A stretch of DNA of 20,669 bases, taken from contig DVLY01000140.1 in assembly GCA_018715295.1 (NCBI GenBank), positions 1 through 20,669 on the forward strand. The letters run 5' to 3'. Under the pieces are notes generated by a model. That model worked only from the letters and a program-made list of their open reading frames with translations. It was not told where the DNA came from and searched no databases. Source of the DNA: Candidatus Merdimorpha stercoravium (GTDB lineage: Bacteria > Bacteroidota > Bacteroidia > Flavobacteriales > UBA1820). This document shows, one piece after another, positions 7,004-13,646 of this stretch (position 1 is its first letter; each line of letters opens with the position of its first letter). The translations under genes and the position numbers were made by a program.

Positions 7004-7435
7004 TCATTCCTGCCGGGAAGGAGGCATTTTCACCCGATACGTTCCCAAAGGCCTCCCATCCAGACGGATTTCGATCCGGATAGCGTCTTCCCGGTACGTT
7101 TCGATGGCTTCCAGGGGAATCTCCGGCAGATGGAATACATAGCTTGTCCGATAAGTGTCTTTCGCTTCTTTTCCTTTTATCTCCATTTCTCCTCGGGCGA
7201 TCGGCCGCGACTGCTCGGGGCAAACCAATTTGTACTCCAAGCGGTGTGGCCGGTCAATATCTCCGAGGACCGATACCCCGAAACGCACCGAGAGAACACG
7301 CTTTTGTGGCGGTCTTTCCCGGATACATGCATGAAAATCCTCCAAACGGATACGCTCACGGATCGGTGAATTCCACAAAACACCCATCACCGCCGTAACA
7401 GCGGTCAGCGTGCAACAAAGGACAAATATCCTCAT
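7004..7435 (-). CDS. Small exported or membrane-anchored protein of unknown function
   Basis: I do not recognise the family of this 143-residue protein. An N-terminal hydrophobic segment (about residues 2-20) looks like an uncleaved anchor or signal peptide. The rest is a charged, beta-rich-looking domain with alternating hydrophobic strands (VLSVRFGVSVLGDI, RLEYKLVCP, TSYVFHLPEI, IRIEIRLDGRPLGTYRVKM), perhaps an immunoglobulin-like or lipocalin-like sandwich, which is inference only. The coding character, the signal segment, the downstream T-run terminator and the upstream leader on the same strand make it a real gene. It lies alone between two copies of the folB-3'/terminator repeat. Confidence 0.7.
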   Translation of the reverse strand: MRIFVLCCTLTAVTAVMGVLWNSPIRERIRLEDFHACIRERPPQKRVLSVRFGVSVLGDIDRPHRLEYKLVCPEQSRPIARGEMEIKGKEAKDTYRTSYVFHLPEIPLEAIETYREDAIRIEIRLDGRPLGTYRVKMPPSRQE

Positions 7436-7484
7436 GGTTTTTGCGGTCCCTTCGGGCCGCCCGACGAAGAGGAGAAGTTCGGAT

Positions 7485-7517
7485 AAAAAAAGAAGCGGGC
7501 GACCGCCTACTTCTTGT
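7485..7517 (-). terminator. Leader terminator with T7 run upstream of the 7004-7435 gene
   Basis: On the minus strand AAGAAG (7515-7510) pairs with CTTCTT (7495-7490) around a short inner GGC/GCC stem, followed by an unbroken run of seven T to 7485. It sits 49 nt before the start codon at 7435, so it would end a leader transcript rather than the gene itself. Its 5' arm is shared with an alternative upstream pairing (see the leader entry). Confidence 0.6.
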
Positions 7518-7664
7518 CAGGTGTCGCCAAACCCCTATACATACGCAGACAGCCACCCACCTATGACGATGGATGGTCGGTCTGTGCCCCGTATGCAGTT
7601 ATAAAGTTGGCGACTTTAACAAGAAAAGGCACTTCTTTATGTCAATAAATAGCCTCGAAAGGCT
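7485..7664 (-). ncRNA. Structured leader / attenuator or small RNA candidate of unknown class
   Basis: Read on the minus strand, the segment opens with AGCCT-TTCG-AGGCT (7664-7651). A long interrupted rod then follows: GTCGCCAA (7614-7607) pairs with TTGGCGAC (7530-7523), CATACG (7595-7590) with CGTATG (7545-7540), and CAGAC (7584-7580) with GTCTG (7550-7546), all perfect. The rod can be closed by TTCTTGT (7625-7619) with ACAAGAA (7517-7511), but ACAAGAA is also the 5' arm of the T7 terminator, and TTCTT can instead pair with AAGAA at 7637-7633. This 1:2, 2:3, 3:4 layout is typical of attenuators and riboswitches. The length of about 180 nt also fits a stand-alone sRNA. It lacks the conserved cores of SRP RNA, tmRNA and RNase P RNA. 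No known class could be assigned. Confidence 0.45.
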
Positions 7665-7668
7665 ACGG

Positions 7669-7676
7669 CAAAGGTA
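7669..7676 (-). promoter_or_regulatory. -7 box TACCTTTG for the structured leader and small gene
   Basis: On the minus strand TACCTTTG matches the Bacteroidota -7 consensus and lies about 5-7 nt before the first hairpin of the structured leader, giving a predicted start near 7662. No clear TTTG -33 element was found upstream. The same octamer precedes metH and menC in this window. Confidence 0.55.
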
Positions 7677-7907
7677 GCGGAAATTTTCGTTCCGCACGCA
7701 TCGACTTATTCTTTTTGATAAATTTTCGTCATTTAACAAAAAATAAAGGACGCTATTCTTTCATTCCGGCTCCCCGCTTGTTCGAAATCGGGATAGGAAC
7801 GTTCCACCCGGCGGCCTTGTCGGATAGAAAACCCTATGCCCGGGAATCTGCAGAACGGATCGGCTTGCGGAGCGGTTCGAACACTCGTCGCCACTGTACA
7901 AAGAGCT

Positions 7908-7940
7908 GCCGAGCGGGCGACGGTCGAGATAACCGATTGA
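7908..7940 (+). pseudogene. folB 3'-end remnant
   Basis: Ten codons plus stop reproduce the FolB C-terminus: AERATVEITD against AERATVEVAD in the intact gene, with the stop at 7938-7940. Upstream in the same frame, residues reading roughly NTRATVQRA can be aligned with the KLAPPVEGT region, so a decayed second folB may extend back to about 7830, but that part is too diverged to be sure. No start or catalytic motif survives. It is part of the second direct-repeat copy. Confidence 0.7.
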
Positions 7941-8020
7941 GGGGATGCACTTTCGGTACAAATGCCGAAAGTTTTGCCACACTTTTGATTGTTTGAAAAG
8001 GCCCCGGATCGTGCCCGTCC

Positions 8021-8053
8021 AAAAAAGCAAAACGCCCGAAAAGGGCGTTTTGC
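8021..8053 (-). terminator. Intrinsic terminator for metF (copy 2)
   Basis: GCAAAACGCCC and GGGCGTTTTGC (8027-8037 and 8043-8053) form a perfect 11-bp stem with a GAAAA loop, and on the minus strand six T follow (complement of 8021-8026). It lies 87 nt beyond the metF stop codon. The stem is identical to copy 1, with one loop change. Confidence 0.85.
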
Positions 8054-8140
8054 TTGTCCTGTACCGCTTTTACAAAAAGAAACGAAAACGACAGCCTCCG
8101 GCGTTCCGAGGCAGAAAAGGGAAGCCGAAGATGGCCGAGG

Positions 8141-9091
8141 TCAGAATACGGCCTTCACCACCGCTTCTACATTGTCCGGACGGCTCATCGTGTAGAAATG
8201 GAGCGCCGGTACCCCTTGACGGATCAATTCCCGGCACTGCCCGATGGCCCATTCGATGCCGATACGGCGCACGGCCGCGTTGTCTGCAGCCGAGGCCACG
8301 GCCCGGGAGAGTTCCTCGGGAATATTCACCCCGAACACCTGCGGGAGCAGGGAGAGTTGCGCCTGGGTCGAGAAAGGTTTGATCCCGGCCACGATGGGCA
8401 CCTCGATCCCCTCCCGACGGCACCGGGCTACGAAGTCGAAGTATTTGGCGTTGTCGAAAAACATCTGGGTCACGATGTAATGCGCCCCTGCGTCCACTTT
8501 TTGTTTCAAGTATTCGATGTCGGTCTGCAAATTCGGCGCTTCGGCGTGTTTTTCGGGATAGCCCGCCACGCCGATGCAGAAGTCCGTCGGGGCCGGGTGC
8601 TCCACTTCGCCCGAAAGGTATTCGCCCCGGTTCATCCCCGCTATCTGCGCCACCAGTTCACTGGCGTGGAGGTGTCCGCCGGGATGCGGACGAAAAGTAT
8701 GCTCGCCGCGTACGTTGTCGCCCCGCAGAGCCAACACGTTGTCGATACCCAGGAAATTCATCTCGATCAGGGCGTCTTCGGTCTCGTCGGCCGAAAAACC
8801 GCCGCAGATCAGGTGCGGGACCACGTCGATCCCGTACCGGGCGGCGATGGCCGCCGAAATGCCCACCGTACCGGGGCGCTTGCGGACGACGCGGCGTTCG
8901 AGGAGTCCCCCCTCGCGTTCGATGAACTTGACCTCCTCGCGGTGGTACGTGATGTTGATATAGGCCGGCTGGTAGGCCCCCAGGACATCCACCGTGCGGT
9001 AAATGGAAGATATGTTTTCCCCCTTCAACGGAGGCAGCAGTTCGAAGGCAAAGAGCGTCTGCCCTTTCCGGAATTTATCGGTTACTTTCAT
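8141..9091 (-). CDS. metF: 5,10-methylenetetrahydrofolate reductase
   Basis: The 316-residue FAD-dependent TIM-barrel enzyme reduces 5,10-methylene-THF to 5-methyl-THF, the methyl donor for MetH, which is encoded divergently next door. Family features are FAFELLPP (14-21, catalytic Glu17, equivalent to Glu28 of E. coli), the substrate and flavin motifs PHLICGG, NVLALRGD and AGYPEKHAE, YIVTQMFFD, and PIVAGIKP. The length is normal for the bacterial catalytic-domain form. The start at 9091 is preceded on its strand by AAAAGGAAAAAAG, a purine-rich ribosome site. A weak -7 box (CATCTTTG) lies at 9119-9112. Transcription ends at the hairpin at 8021-8053. Confidence 0.96.
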   Translation of the reverse strand: MKVTDKFRKGQTLFAFELLPPLKGENISSIYRTVDVLGAYQPAYINITYHREEVKFIEREGGLLERRVVRKRPGTVGISAAIAARYGIDVVPHLICGGFSADETEDALIEMNFLGIDNVLALRGDNVRGEHTFRPHPGGHLHASELVAQIAGMNRGEYLSGEVEHPAPTDFCIGVAGYPEKHAEAPNLQTDIEYLKQKVDAGAHYIVTQMFFDNAKYFDFVARCRREGIEVPIVAGIKPFSTQAQLSLLPQVFGVNIPEELSRAVASAADNAAVRRIGIEWAIGQCRELIRQGVPALHFYTMSRPDNVEAVVKAVF

Positions 9092-9111
9092 CTTTTTTCC
9101 TTTTCATCCTG

Positions 9112-9119
9112 CAAAGATG
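9112..9119 (-). promoter_or_regulatory. Possible metF -7 box (CATCTTTG)
   Basis: On the minus strand CATCTTTG differs from TAnnTTTG at the first base and lies about 20 nt before the metF start codon, leaving a short leader with a purine-rich ribosome site. There is no clear -33 partner. It is the best candidate in the 106-nt metF-metH spacer on this strand. Confidence 0.35.
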
Positions 9120-9158
9120 CTATTTTTTTGCCGATATACCATCGCCCGCCGGCGTTTT

Positions 9159-9191
9159 GTTGCCGCATTTCCCGCAAATGCCGTACCTTTG
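9159..9191 (+). promoter_or_regulatory. metH promoter (GTTG - 21 nt - TACCTTTG)
   Basis: The -7 element TACCTTTG is at 9184-9191 and a GTTG -33 element at 9159-9162, 21 nt apart, which is good Bacteroidota sigma-ABfr spacing. The metH ATG begins at 9198, only 6 nt after the box, so the predicted transcription start falls at or within a base or two of the start codon. No riboswitch could fit upstream of metH on this transcript. Confidence 0.65.
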
Positions 9192-9197
9192 TCCGAT

Positions 9198-12100
9198 ATG
9201 GAAAACCAAGCAAAAAACCTCTCCGAGCATCTCGCCCGGCGCATTCTGGTGCTGGACGGAGCCACCGGCACGCTCATCCAGACCCTGGGACTGCAGCAGA
9301 AGGATTTCGTCTTTCAGGGGCGCGGCCCGATGCGCGGGCTCAACGACCTGTTGTGCCTCACCCGTCCCGACGCGGTGGAAGACATCCATCGGCGATACCT
9401 CGAAGCGGGAGCGGACATCATATCGACCAACACATTCAACGCCAACGAAATATCCCTGGAAGAATACGCCGCTGCCGATCTTTCCGATGCGATCAACGCC
9501 GCCGCCGTCGCCCTGGCTCGCCGGGCGGCCGACGCGTATGCCACGTCCGAGCGTCCGCGCTGGGTGGCCGGTATCCTGGGACCGACCGGACGCACGGCTT
9601 CCCTATCGCCCGACGTAGCCGACCCTTCGGTGCGCAACATCACTTTCGACCGCCTTTTCGAGGCGTACAGCCGGCAGGCACGCACCCTGGCCGAAGGAGG
9701 CGCCGACCTGCTGATGGTCGAAACGGTCTTCGACAGCCTCAACGCCAAGGCCGCCGTCGCCGCCGCCCATGCCGTATGTTCACTGCCGGTGATGCTCTCC
9801 GGAACGGTTACCGATGCCAGCGGACGCTTGCTCTCCGGACAGACCATCGAGGCGTTTTACGCTTCATTTGCCCGGATGGGGCTGTTTTCCATCGGGCTCA
9901 ACTGCGCCTTGGGCGCCGAACAGATGCTGCCCTTCCTCGAACGCCTCTCCCGTACGGCGGCCCTGCCCGTTTCGTGCCACCCCAACGCCGGACTTCCGGA
10001 CGGGTTCGGCGGGTATGCCCAAACGATGGGACAGATGGCCGCCTGGGTGGAAAAATACTTGCAGGAGGGCTTGGTGAACATCGTGGGAGGCTGCTGCGGC
10101 ACCACCCCGGAGTACATCGCCCTGCTGTCTGAAATGGCGGGAAAATACTCGCCCCGTCGGGTGCCGGAGGCGGACCACAGGACGGTCTTGGCCGGGCTGG
10201 AACCGCTTGTCATCGAGCCGGAAGCCAACTTCGTCAATGTCGGGGAGCGCGCCAACGTAGCCGGAAGCGCCCGTTTCGCCCGCCTGGTGCGGGAGGAGAA
10301 ATGGGACGAGGCGGTGGAGATCGTCCGCAAACAGGTAGAAGACGGCGCCCAGATCATCGACGTGTGCATGGACGCCCCGATGATCGACGCCCGGGAAGCG
10401 ATGACGCACTTCCTGCGCCTGTTGGCCGGCGAACCGGACATTGCCCGGGTGCCGCTGATGCTGGACTCCTCCTCGTGGGATGTGCTCACGGAAGCCATGA
10501 AAGCCGTACAGGGAAAACACATCGTCAATTCGGTCTCGCTCAAGGAAGGCGAGGAGACTTTCCTCGCCCACCTGCGCACCATCCGCTCGATGGGATGCGC
10601 CGCCGTGCTGATGCTTTTCGACGAGCGCGGTCAGGCCGATACGTTCCAACGGAAGATGGAGGTCGCCCGGCGGATGTACCGTCTGGCCACCGGGGACGGA
10701 TTCCCGCCCGAAGATATCATTTTCGACCCCAATATCCTGGCGGTAGCCACTGGCATGAAGGAACACGACCGTTACGCGGCCGATTTTATCCAGGCCGTGC
10801 GGCAGATCAAACAGGAATTTCCCCGGGTGAAGGTCAGCGGAGGGGTGAGCAACCTTTCGTTTTCCTTCCGGGGCAACAATACCGTACGCGAGGCCATGCA
10901 CTCGGTCTTTCTGTACCACGCCACCCGCGCCGGCATGGACATGGGCATCGTCAATGCCGGGATGCTGCGCGTGTACAGCGACATCGAGCCCGAATTGCTC
11001 GCCCGGGTCGAGGACGTGGTGCTCGCACGCCGGGACGATGCCTCCGAGCGGCTGATCCAGTATGCAGAAAGTCTGCAACAGACCGCCGGCGAACCGGGTC
11101 GGGGAAAAACCCCGGAGGTCTCCCTCGAAGAGCTCTATCCGGATGTGTGCAAGCGCCTGGAGTACAAGATCGTCAAAGGGCTGCCCGAAGGGGCCGATGC
11201 CGATGCGCTGGAAGCGCTCCGTCTCCTGGGAACGCCCGTGGAGGTGATCGACCGGGTGCTGATGAAAGGCATGGAGACGGTCGGAAAGTTGTTCGGCCAG
11301 GGCAAGATGTTCCTGCCGCAGGTGGTCAAAAGTGCGCGGGTGATGAAGCGTGCGGTGGATGCCGTTACCCCCTTCATGGAAAAGAAAGACACCGACCGGG
11401 GCAAGCGAATGCTCATCGCTACGGTCAAGGGCGACGTCCACGACATCGGAAAAAATATCGTTTCGGTCGTAATGGCCTGCAACGGCTATCAGGTAACCGA
11501 CCTGGGCGTGATGGTGCCACCCGAGGAGATCGTCTGCCAGACGCGCCGCACGCGCGCCGACCTGGTAGGACTCTCGGGGCTGATCACTCCGTCGCTGGAA
11601 GAAATGGCCGCCACGGTGCGCGCCTTGGACCAGGCCGGGATCGACGTCCCGGTGATCGTCGGAGGGGCCACCACCTCGGAACTCCACACGGCTGTCAAGA
11701 TCGCCCCGCTTTACCGGGGGACGGTCGCCCGGGCCAAAGACGCTTCGCATACCGTCCGTCTGGCCGCCGAACTGTTGTCCGGTGCGGAAAAAGCCGTAAG
11801 AGCCTCCCAGGAATCCCTGCGCGAGGAATACTTCCGGAAAAACGAGCAGCGCACTCCGCTGGTTCCTTTGAAGCTGGCGCGGCAGCGGGCACCGAAATAC
11901 GATTTCGTGCCGGCATCCTCTCCCCTCCGACAGGGCGTGATCCGGCTGGAGGACTACCCCTTGGAAAAGCTCCGGGAGCGGATCGACTGGCGGGAATACC
12001 TGGCCGAATGGGGCATCCGGGGACGTTATCCGGAACTGCTTTCCGACCCGGAAAAAGGCCGGGAAGCCCGCAAAGTGCTGGACGAGGGCCGCGCCGTGCT

Positions 12101-12719
12101 GGAAGACATTCTCGCTCACAAAGCACTCACCGCCCGGGGAGTAGCCGGTATTTTCCCGGCCTCGGCACAGGGCGACGACATCGTACTGGAGGACGGCCGC
12201 CGCTACCCCCAGTTGCGCAACCAGACGGCTTCGTTCAAGTGCCTCTCGGACTTTCTGTCCCCGCAGGGGGATTTCGTGGGAGCCTTTGCTGTTACGGCCG
12301 GCATCGGGCTTGAGGAGTACCTGGCCCACACGAGGGACGACTACCAGGCCCTTACCGCCAAAATCCTGGCCAACCGCCTGGCCGAGGCCTTTTCCCAGGA
12401 AGTCTTCGAGCAGATGAAAACCTCCTGGTGGGGATTCCGGCAGGGAGGCATCCGGCCGGCTTGCGGCTACCCCACCCTGCCCGACCACAGCGGAAAACGG
12501 ATCCTCTTCGACTGGCTCGACGCCGAGGCCGTTACCGGTATCCGCCTGACGGAAAACTACATGATGCAGCCCGAAGCCAGTGTGTCGGGCTTGATCTTCG
12601 CCCGGAAAGAGGCGCACTACTTCGACGTGGGACACTTGGGCGAGGACCAACTGGAGGATTACGCCCGCCGCCGGGGTTTGCCGTTGGAGGCGGTGAAAAA
12701 ATACACGGGGCACGCCTGA
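9198..12719 (+). CDS. metH: Cobalamin-dependent methionine synthase
   Basis: The 1173-residue cytoplasmic enzyme transfers the methyl group of 5-methyl-THF to homocysteine through cobalamin. Domains in order: homocysteine-binding barrel (about 12-315; zinc ligands Cys236 in LNCALGAEQ and Cys299-Cys300 in GGCCGTTP), pterin-binding barrel (about 335-610; FVNVGERANVAGS), B12 cap (about 650-735), B12-binding Rossmann domain with the cobalt ligand His748 in KGDVHDIGKN, and the AdoMet reactivation domain (about 880-1173; RPACGYPTLPDH, then ENYMMQPEASVSGL). All four modules are complete. The frame is open from 9003, but the start is placed at 9198 because the homocysteine domain begins at RILVLDGATGT just after it and the promoter box lies immediately upstream. 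GATGT replaces the more common GAMGT. Confidence 0.97.
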   Translation: MENQAKNLSEHLARRILVLDGATGTLIQTLGLQQKDFVFQGRGPMRGLNDLLCLTRPDAVEDIHRRYLEAGADIISTNTFNANEISLEEYAAADLSDAINAAAVALARRAADAYATSERPRWVAGILGPTGRTASLSPDVADPSVRNITFDRLFEAYSRQARTLAEGGADLLMVETVFDSLNAKAAVAAAHAVCSLPVMLSGTVTDASGRLLSGQTIEAFYASFARMGLFSIGLNCALGAEQMLPFLERLSRTAALPVSCHPNAGLPDGFGGYAQTMGQMAAWVEKYLQEGLVNIVGGCCGTTPEYIALLSEMAGKYSPRRVPEADHRTVLAGLEPLVIEPEANFVNVGERANVAGSARFARLVREEKWDEAVEIVRKQVEDGAQIIDVCMDAPMIDAREAMTHFLRLLAGEPDIARVPLMLDSSSWDVLTEAMKAVQGKHIVNSVSLKEGEETFLAHLRTIRSMGCAAVLMLFDERGQADTFQRKMEVARRMYRLATGDGFPPEDIIFDPNILAVATGMKEHDRYAADFIQAVRQIKQEFPRVKVSGGVSNLSFSFRGNNTVREAMHSVFLYHATRAGMDMGIVNAGMLRVYSDIEPELLARVEDVVLARRDDASERLIQYAESLQQTAGEPGRGKTPEVSLEELYPDVCKRLEYKIVKGLPEGADADALEALRLLGTPVEVIDRVLMKGMETVGKLFGQGKMFLPQVVKSARVMKRAVDAVTPFMEKKDTDRGKRMLIATVKGDVHDIGKNIVSVVMACNGYQVTDLGVMVPPEEIVCQTRRTRADLVGLSGLITPSLEEMAATVRALDQAGIDVPVIVGGATTSELHTAVKIAPLYRGTVARAKDASHTVRLAAELLSGAEKAVRASQESLREEYFRKNEQRTPLVPLKLARQRAPKYDFVPASSPLRQGVIRLEDYPLEKLRERIDWREYLAEWGIRGRYPELLSDPEKGREARKVLDEGRAVLEDILAHKALTARGVAGIFPASAQGDDIVLEDGRRYPQLRNQTASFKCLSDFLSPQGDFVGAFAVTAGIGLEEYLAHTRDDYQALTAKILANRLAEAFSQEVFEQMKTSWWGFRQGGIRPACGYPTLPDHSGKRILFDWLDAEAVTGIRLTENYMMQPEASVSGLIFARKEAHYFDVGHLGEDQLEDYARRRGLPLEAVKKYTGHA

Positions 12720-12748
12720 GGCTTCCCATCGGAAAAAACTGCCGACCG

Positions 12749-13513
12749 ATGAAAAGGAGAAGAGAAACGCAGCCCGCAGAACCGCCCGCCCGACGTGCCG
12801 AAGCCTTGCTCGTACGCCTGAAGTCGATGGCCGACCCGGTGGCCCGGGAAGGGATGGCGCGTTTCGGCATCCGCACGGAAAACGCGCTGGGTATCTCGGT
12901 CAAAGGACTGCGCGCGGTGGCCAGGGAAACCGGAAAAGACACCGAAACGGCGCTGGAGTTGCTCCGCACGCCCTGCCACGAAGCCCATCTGCTGGCGTTC
13001 TTTCTCCTGCGGGCGGAGGAACTCTCGGGCGAACAACTGGACGAGATAGCAGGCGGACTCGATTCGTGGGATACGTGCGACCTGTTCTGCGGGGAGATCG
13101 CCACCCATCCCATGGCCGTAGCGAAGGTGTTCCGATGGAGCGCCGACCCGAGGGAATACGTCCGCCGCGCCGGGTTTTCCCTGGCGGCGCGCATGGCAGT
13201 GCGCGGGAAAGCCCTGCCTGACGAGATCTTCCAAGCCATCCTTCCCCTGGCCGAACACTACGGGGACGACCCGCGCCCGATGGTGAGCAAGGCCATCGAC
13301 TGGGCGGTGCGGCAGATCGGGAAACGATCGACCTTCCTGCATCCCTACGCCCTTTCGCTGGCGGAAAAGATGGCCGCCTCGCCCCAGAAGTCCGTCCGCC
13401 GCATCGGACGCGTATCCTTTCGGGAACTTTCCCGTCCCGAGGTGATCGCCCGCCTGAAACCCCACTCCGTATGGCCCGAAGAGGGCGTGGTCGACCTGCC
13501 GGGGTATTGTTGA
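12749..13513 (+). CDS. DNA alkylation repair protein, AlkD-like HEAT-repeat family
   Basis: The 254-residue all-helical protein fits the family of HEAT-like DNA glycosylases that remove alkylated purines (AlkD type). Family features are SWDTCDLFC (106-114, Trp107/Asp108/Asp111), EYVRRAGF (136-143) and MVSKAIDWAVRQIGKRS (178-194, Lys181, Trp185), matching the WD..D, R and V.KA..W.LR..GK signatures. The start at 12749 was chosen because the frame before it lies in metH; the N-terminal 15 residues are Arg-rich and less certain, and Met27 is an alternative. It follows metH by 29 nt and may be cotranscribed. Function is by family; individual members differ in activity. Confidence 0.8.
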   Translation: MKRRRETQPAEPPARRAEALLVRLKSMADPVAREGMARFGIRTENALGISVKGLRAVARETGKDTETALELLRTPCHEAHLLAFFLLRAEELSGEQLDEIAGGLDSWDTCDLFCGEIATHPMAVAKVFRWSADPREYVRRAGFSLAARMAVRGKALPDEIFQAILPLAEHYGDDPRPMVSKAIDWAVRQIGKRSTFLHPYALSLAEKMAASPQKSVRRIGRVSFRELSRPEVIARLKPHSVWPEEGVVDLPGYC

Positions 13514-13646
13514 GTTTTTTCCCTCCCCGGCCAAAGGATGAGGCCGGAGTATGCCCTGACATTTTCCTTCCCTTCCTCTTTCAAAGGGAGGGAGAAGGCC
13601 GCAACAAGGCGAAAAAGGAGTTTTTTCCGAGAGGAGAAAAACGGCT

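Larger units (their letters stand above)
7908..8053. repeat. Direct repeat copy 2: folB remnant plus terminator
   Basis: This 146-nt copy of 6740-6884 is in the same orientation, offset by 1168-1169 nt. The downstream boundary of the similarity is the end of the terminator hairpin at 8053. Here the hairpin serves metF rather than the small gene, so both copies have a minus-strand transcription unit to terminate. Confidence 0.9.
7436..8140. other. 705-nt gene-free interval between the small minus-strand gene and metF
   Basis: No convincing protein gene is present. The interval contains, from left to right, the leader terminator and structured RNA (7485-7664), its promoter box (7669-7676), a GCGGAA/TTCCGC inverted repeat near 7678-7696, an AT-rich stretch (about 7700-7750), a poorly conserved part that may descend from folB (about 7830-7907), the second repeat copy with the metF terminator (7908-8053) and an 87-nt metF 3' untranslated stretch. 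Short open frames here lack coding character. Confidence 0.7.

Noticed and set aside
7523..7614. A MITE with terminal inverted repeats (GTCGCCAA/TTGGCGAC)
   Set aside because: The inverted repeats continue inwards as successive helices and outwards into TTCTTGT/ACAAGAA, with a promoter and T-run terminator on one strand; an RNA structure explains this better, and no target-site duplication is seen.
7485..7664. Assignment of the structured RNA to SRP RNA, tmRNA, RNase P RNA or 6S RNA
   Set aside because: The conserved cores of the first three are missing. The length suits 6S RNA, but the 5' and 3' ends do not close a stem around a large central bubble in the way I would require, so no class is named.
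8054..10132. A 692-codon plus-strand frame
   Set aside because: It runs antisense through metF and then out of frame through metH, two well-supported genes, and has no coherent protein features.
9864..12713. A 949-codon open frame on the minus strand
   Set aside because: It is the exact antisense of metH, whose domains and motifs are unmistakable; the antisense protein is His/Gly/Arg-rich with no family pattern, as expected for GC-rich shadow frames.
13514..13646. Terminator between the convergent alkylation-repair and transferase genes
   Set aside because: Only an imperfect purine/pyrimidine stem (around 13565-13600) with bulges and no T-run could be drawn, so no feature is claimed; I see nothing else in this spacer.
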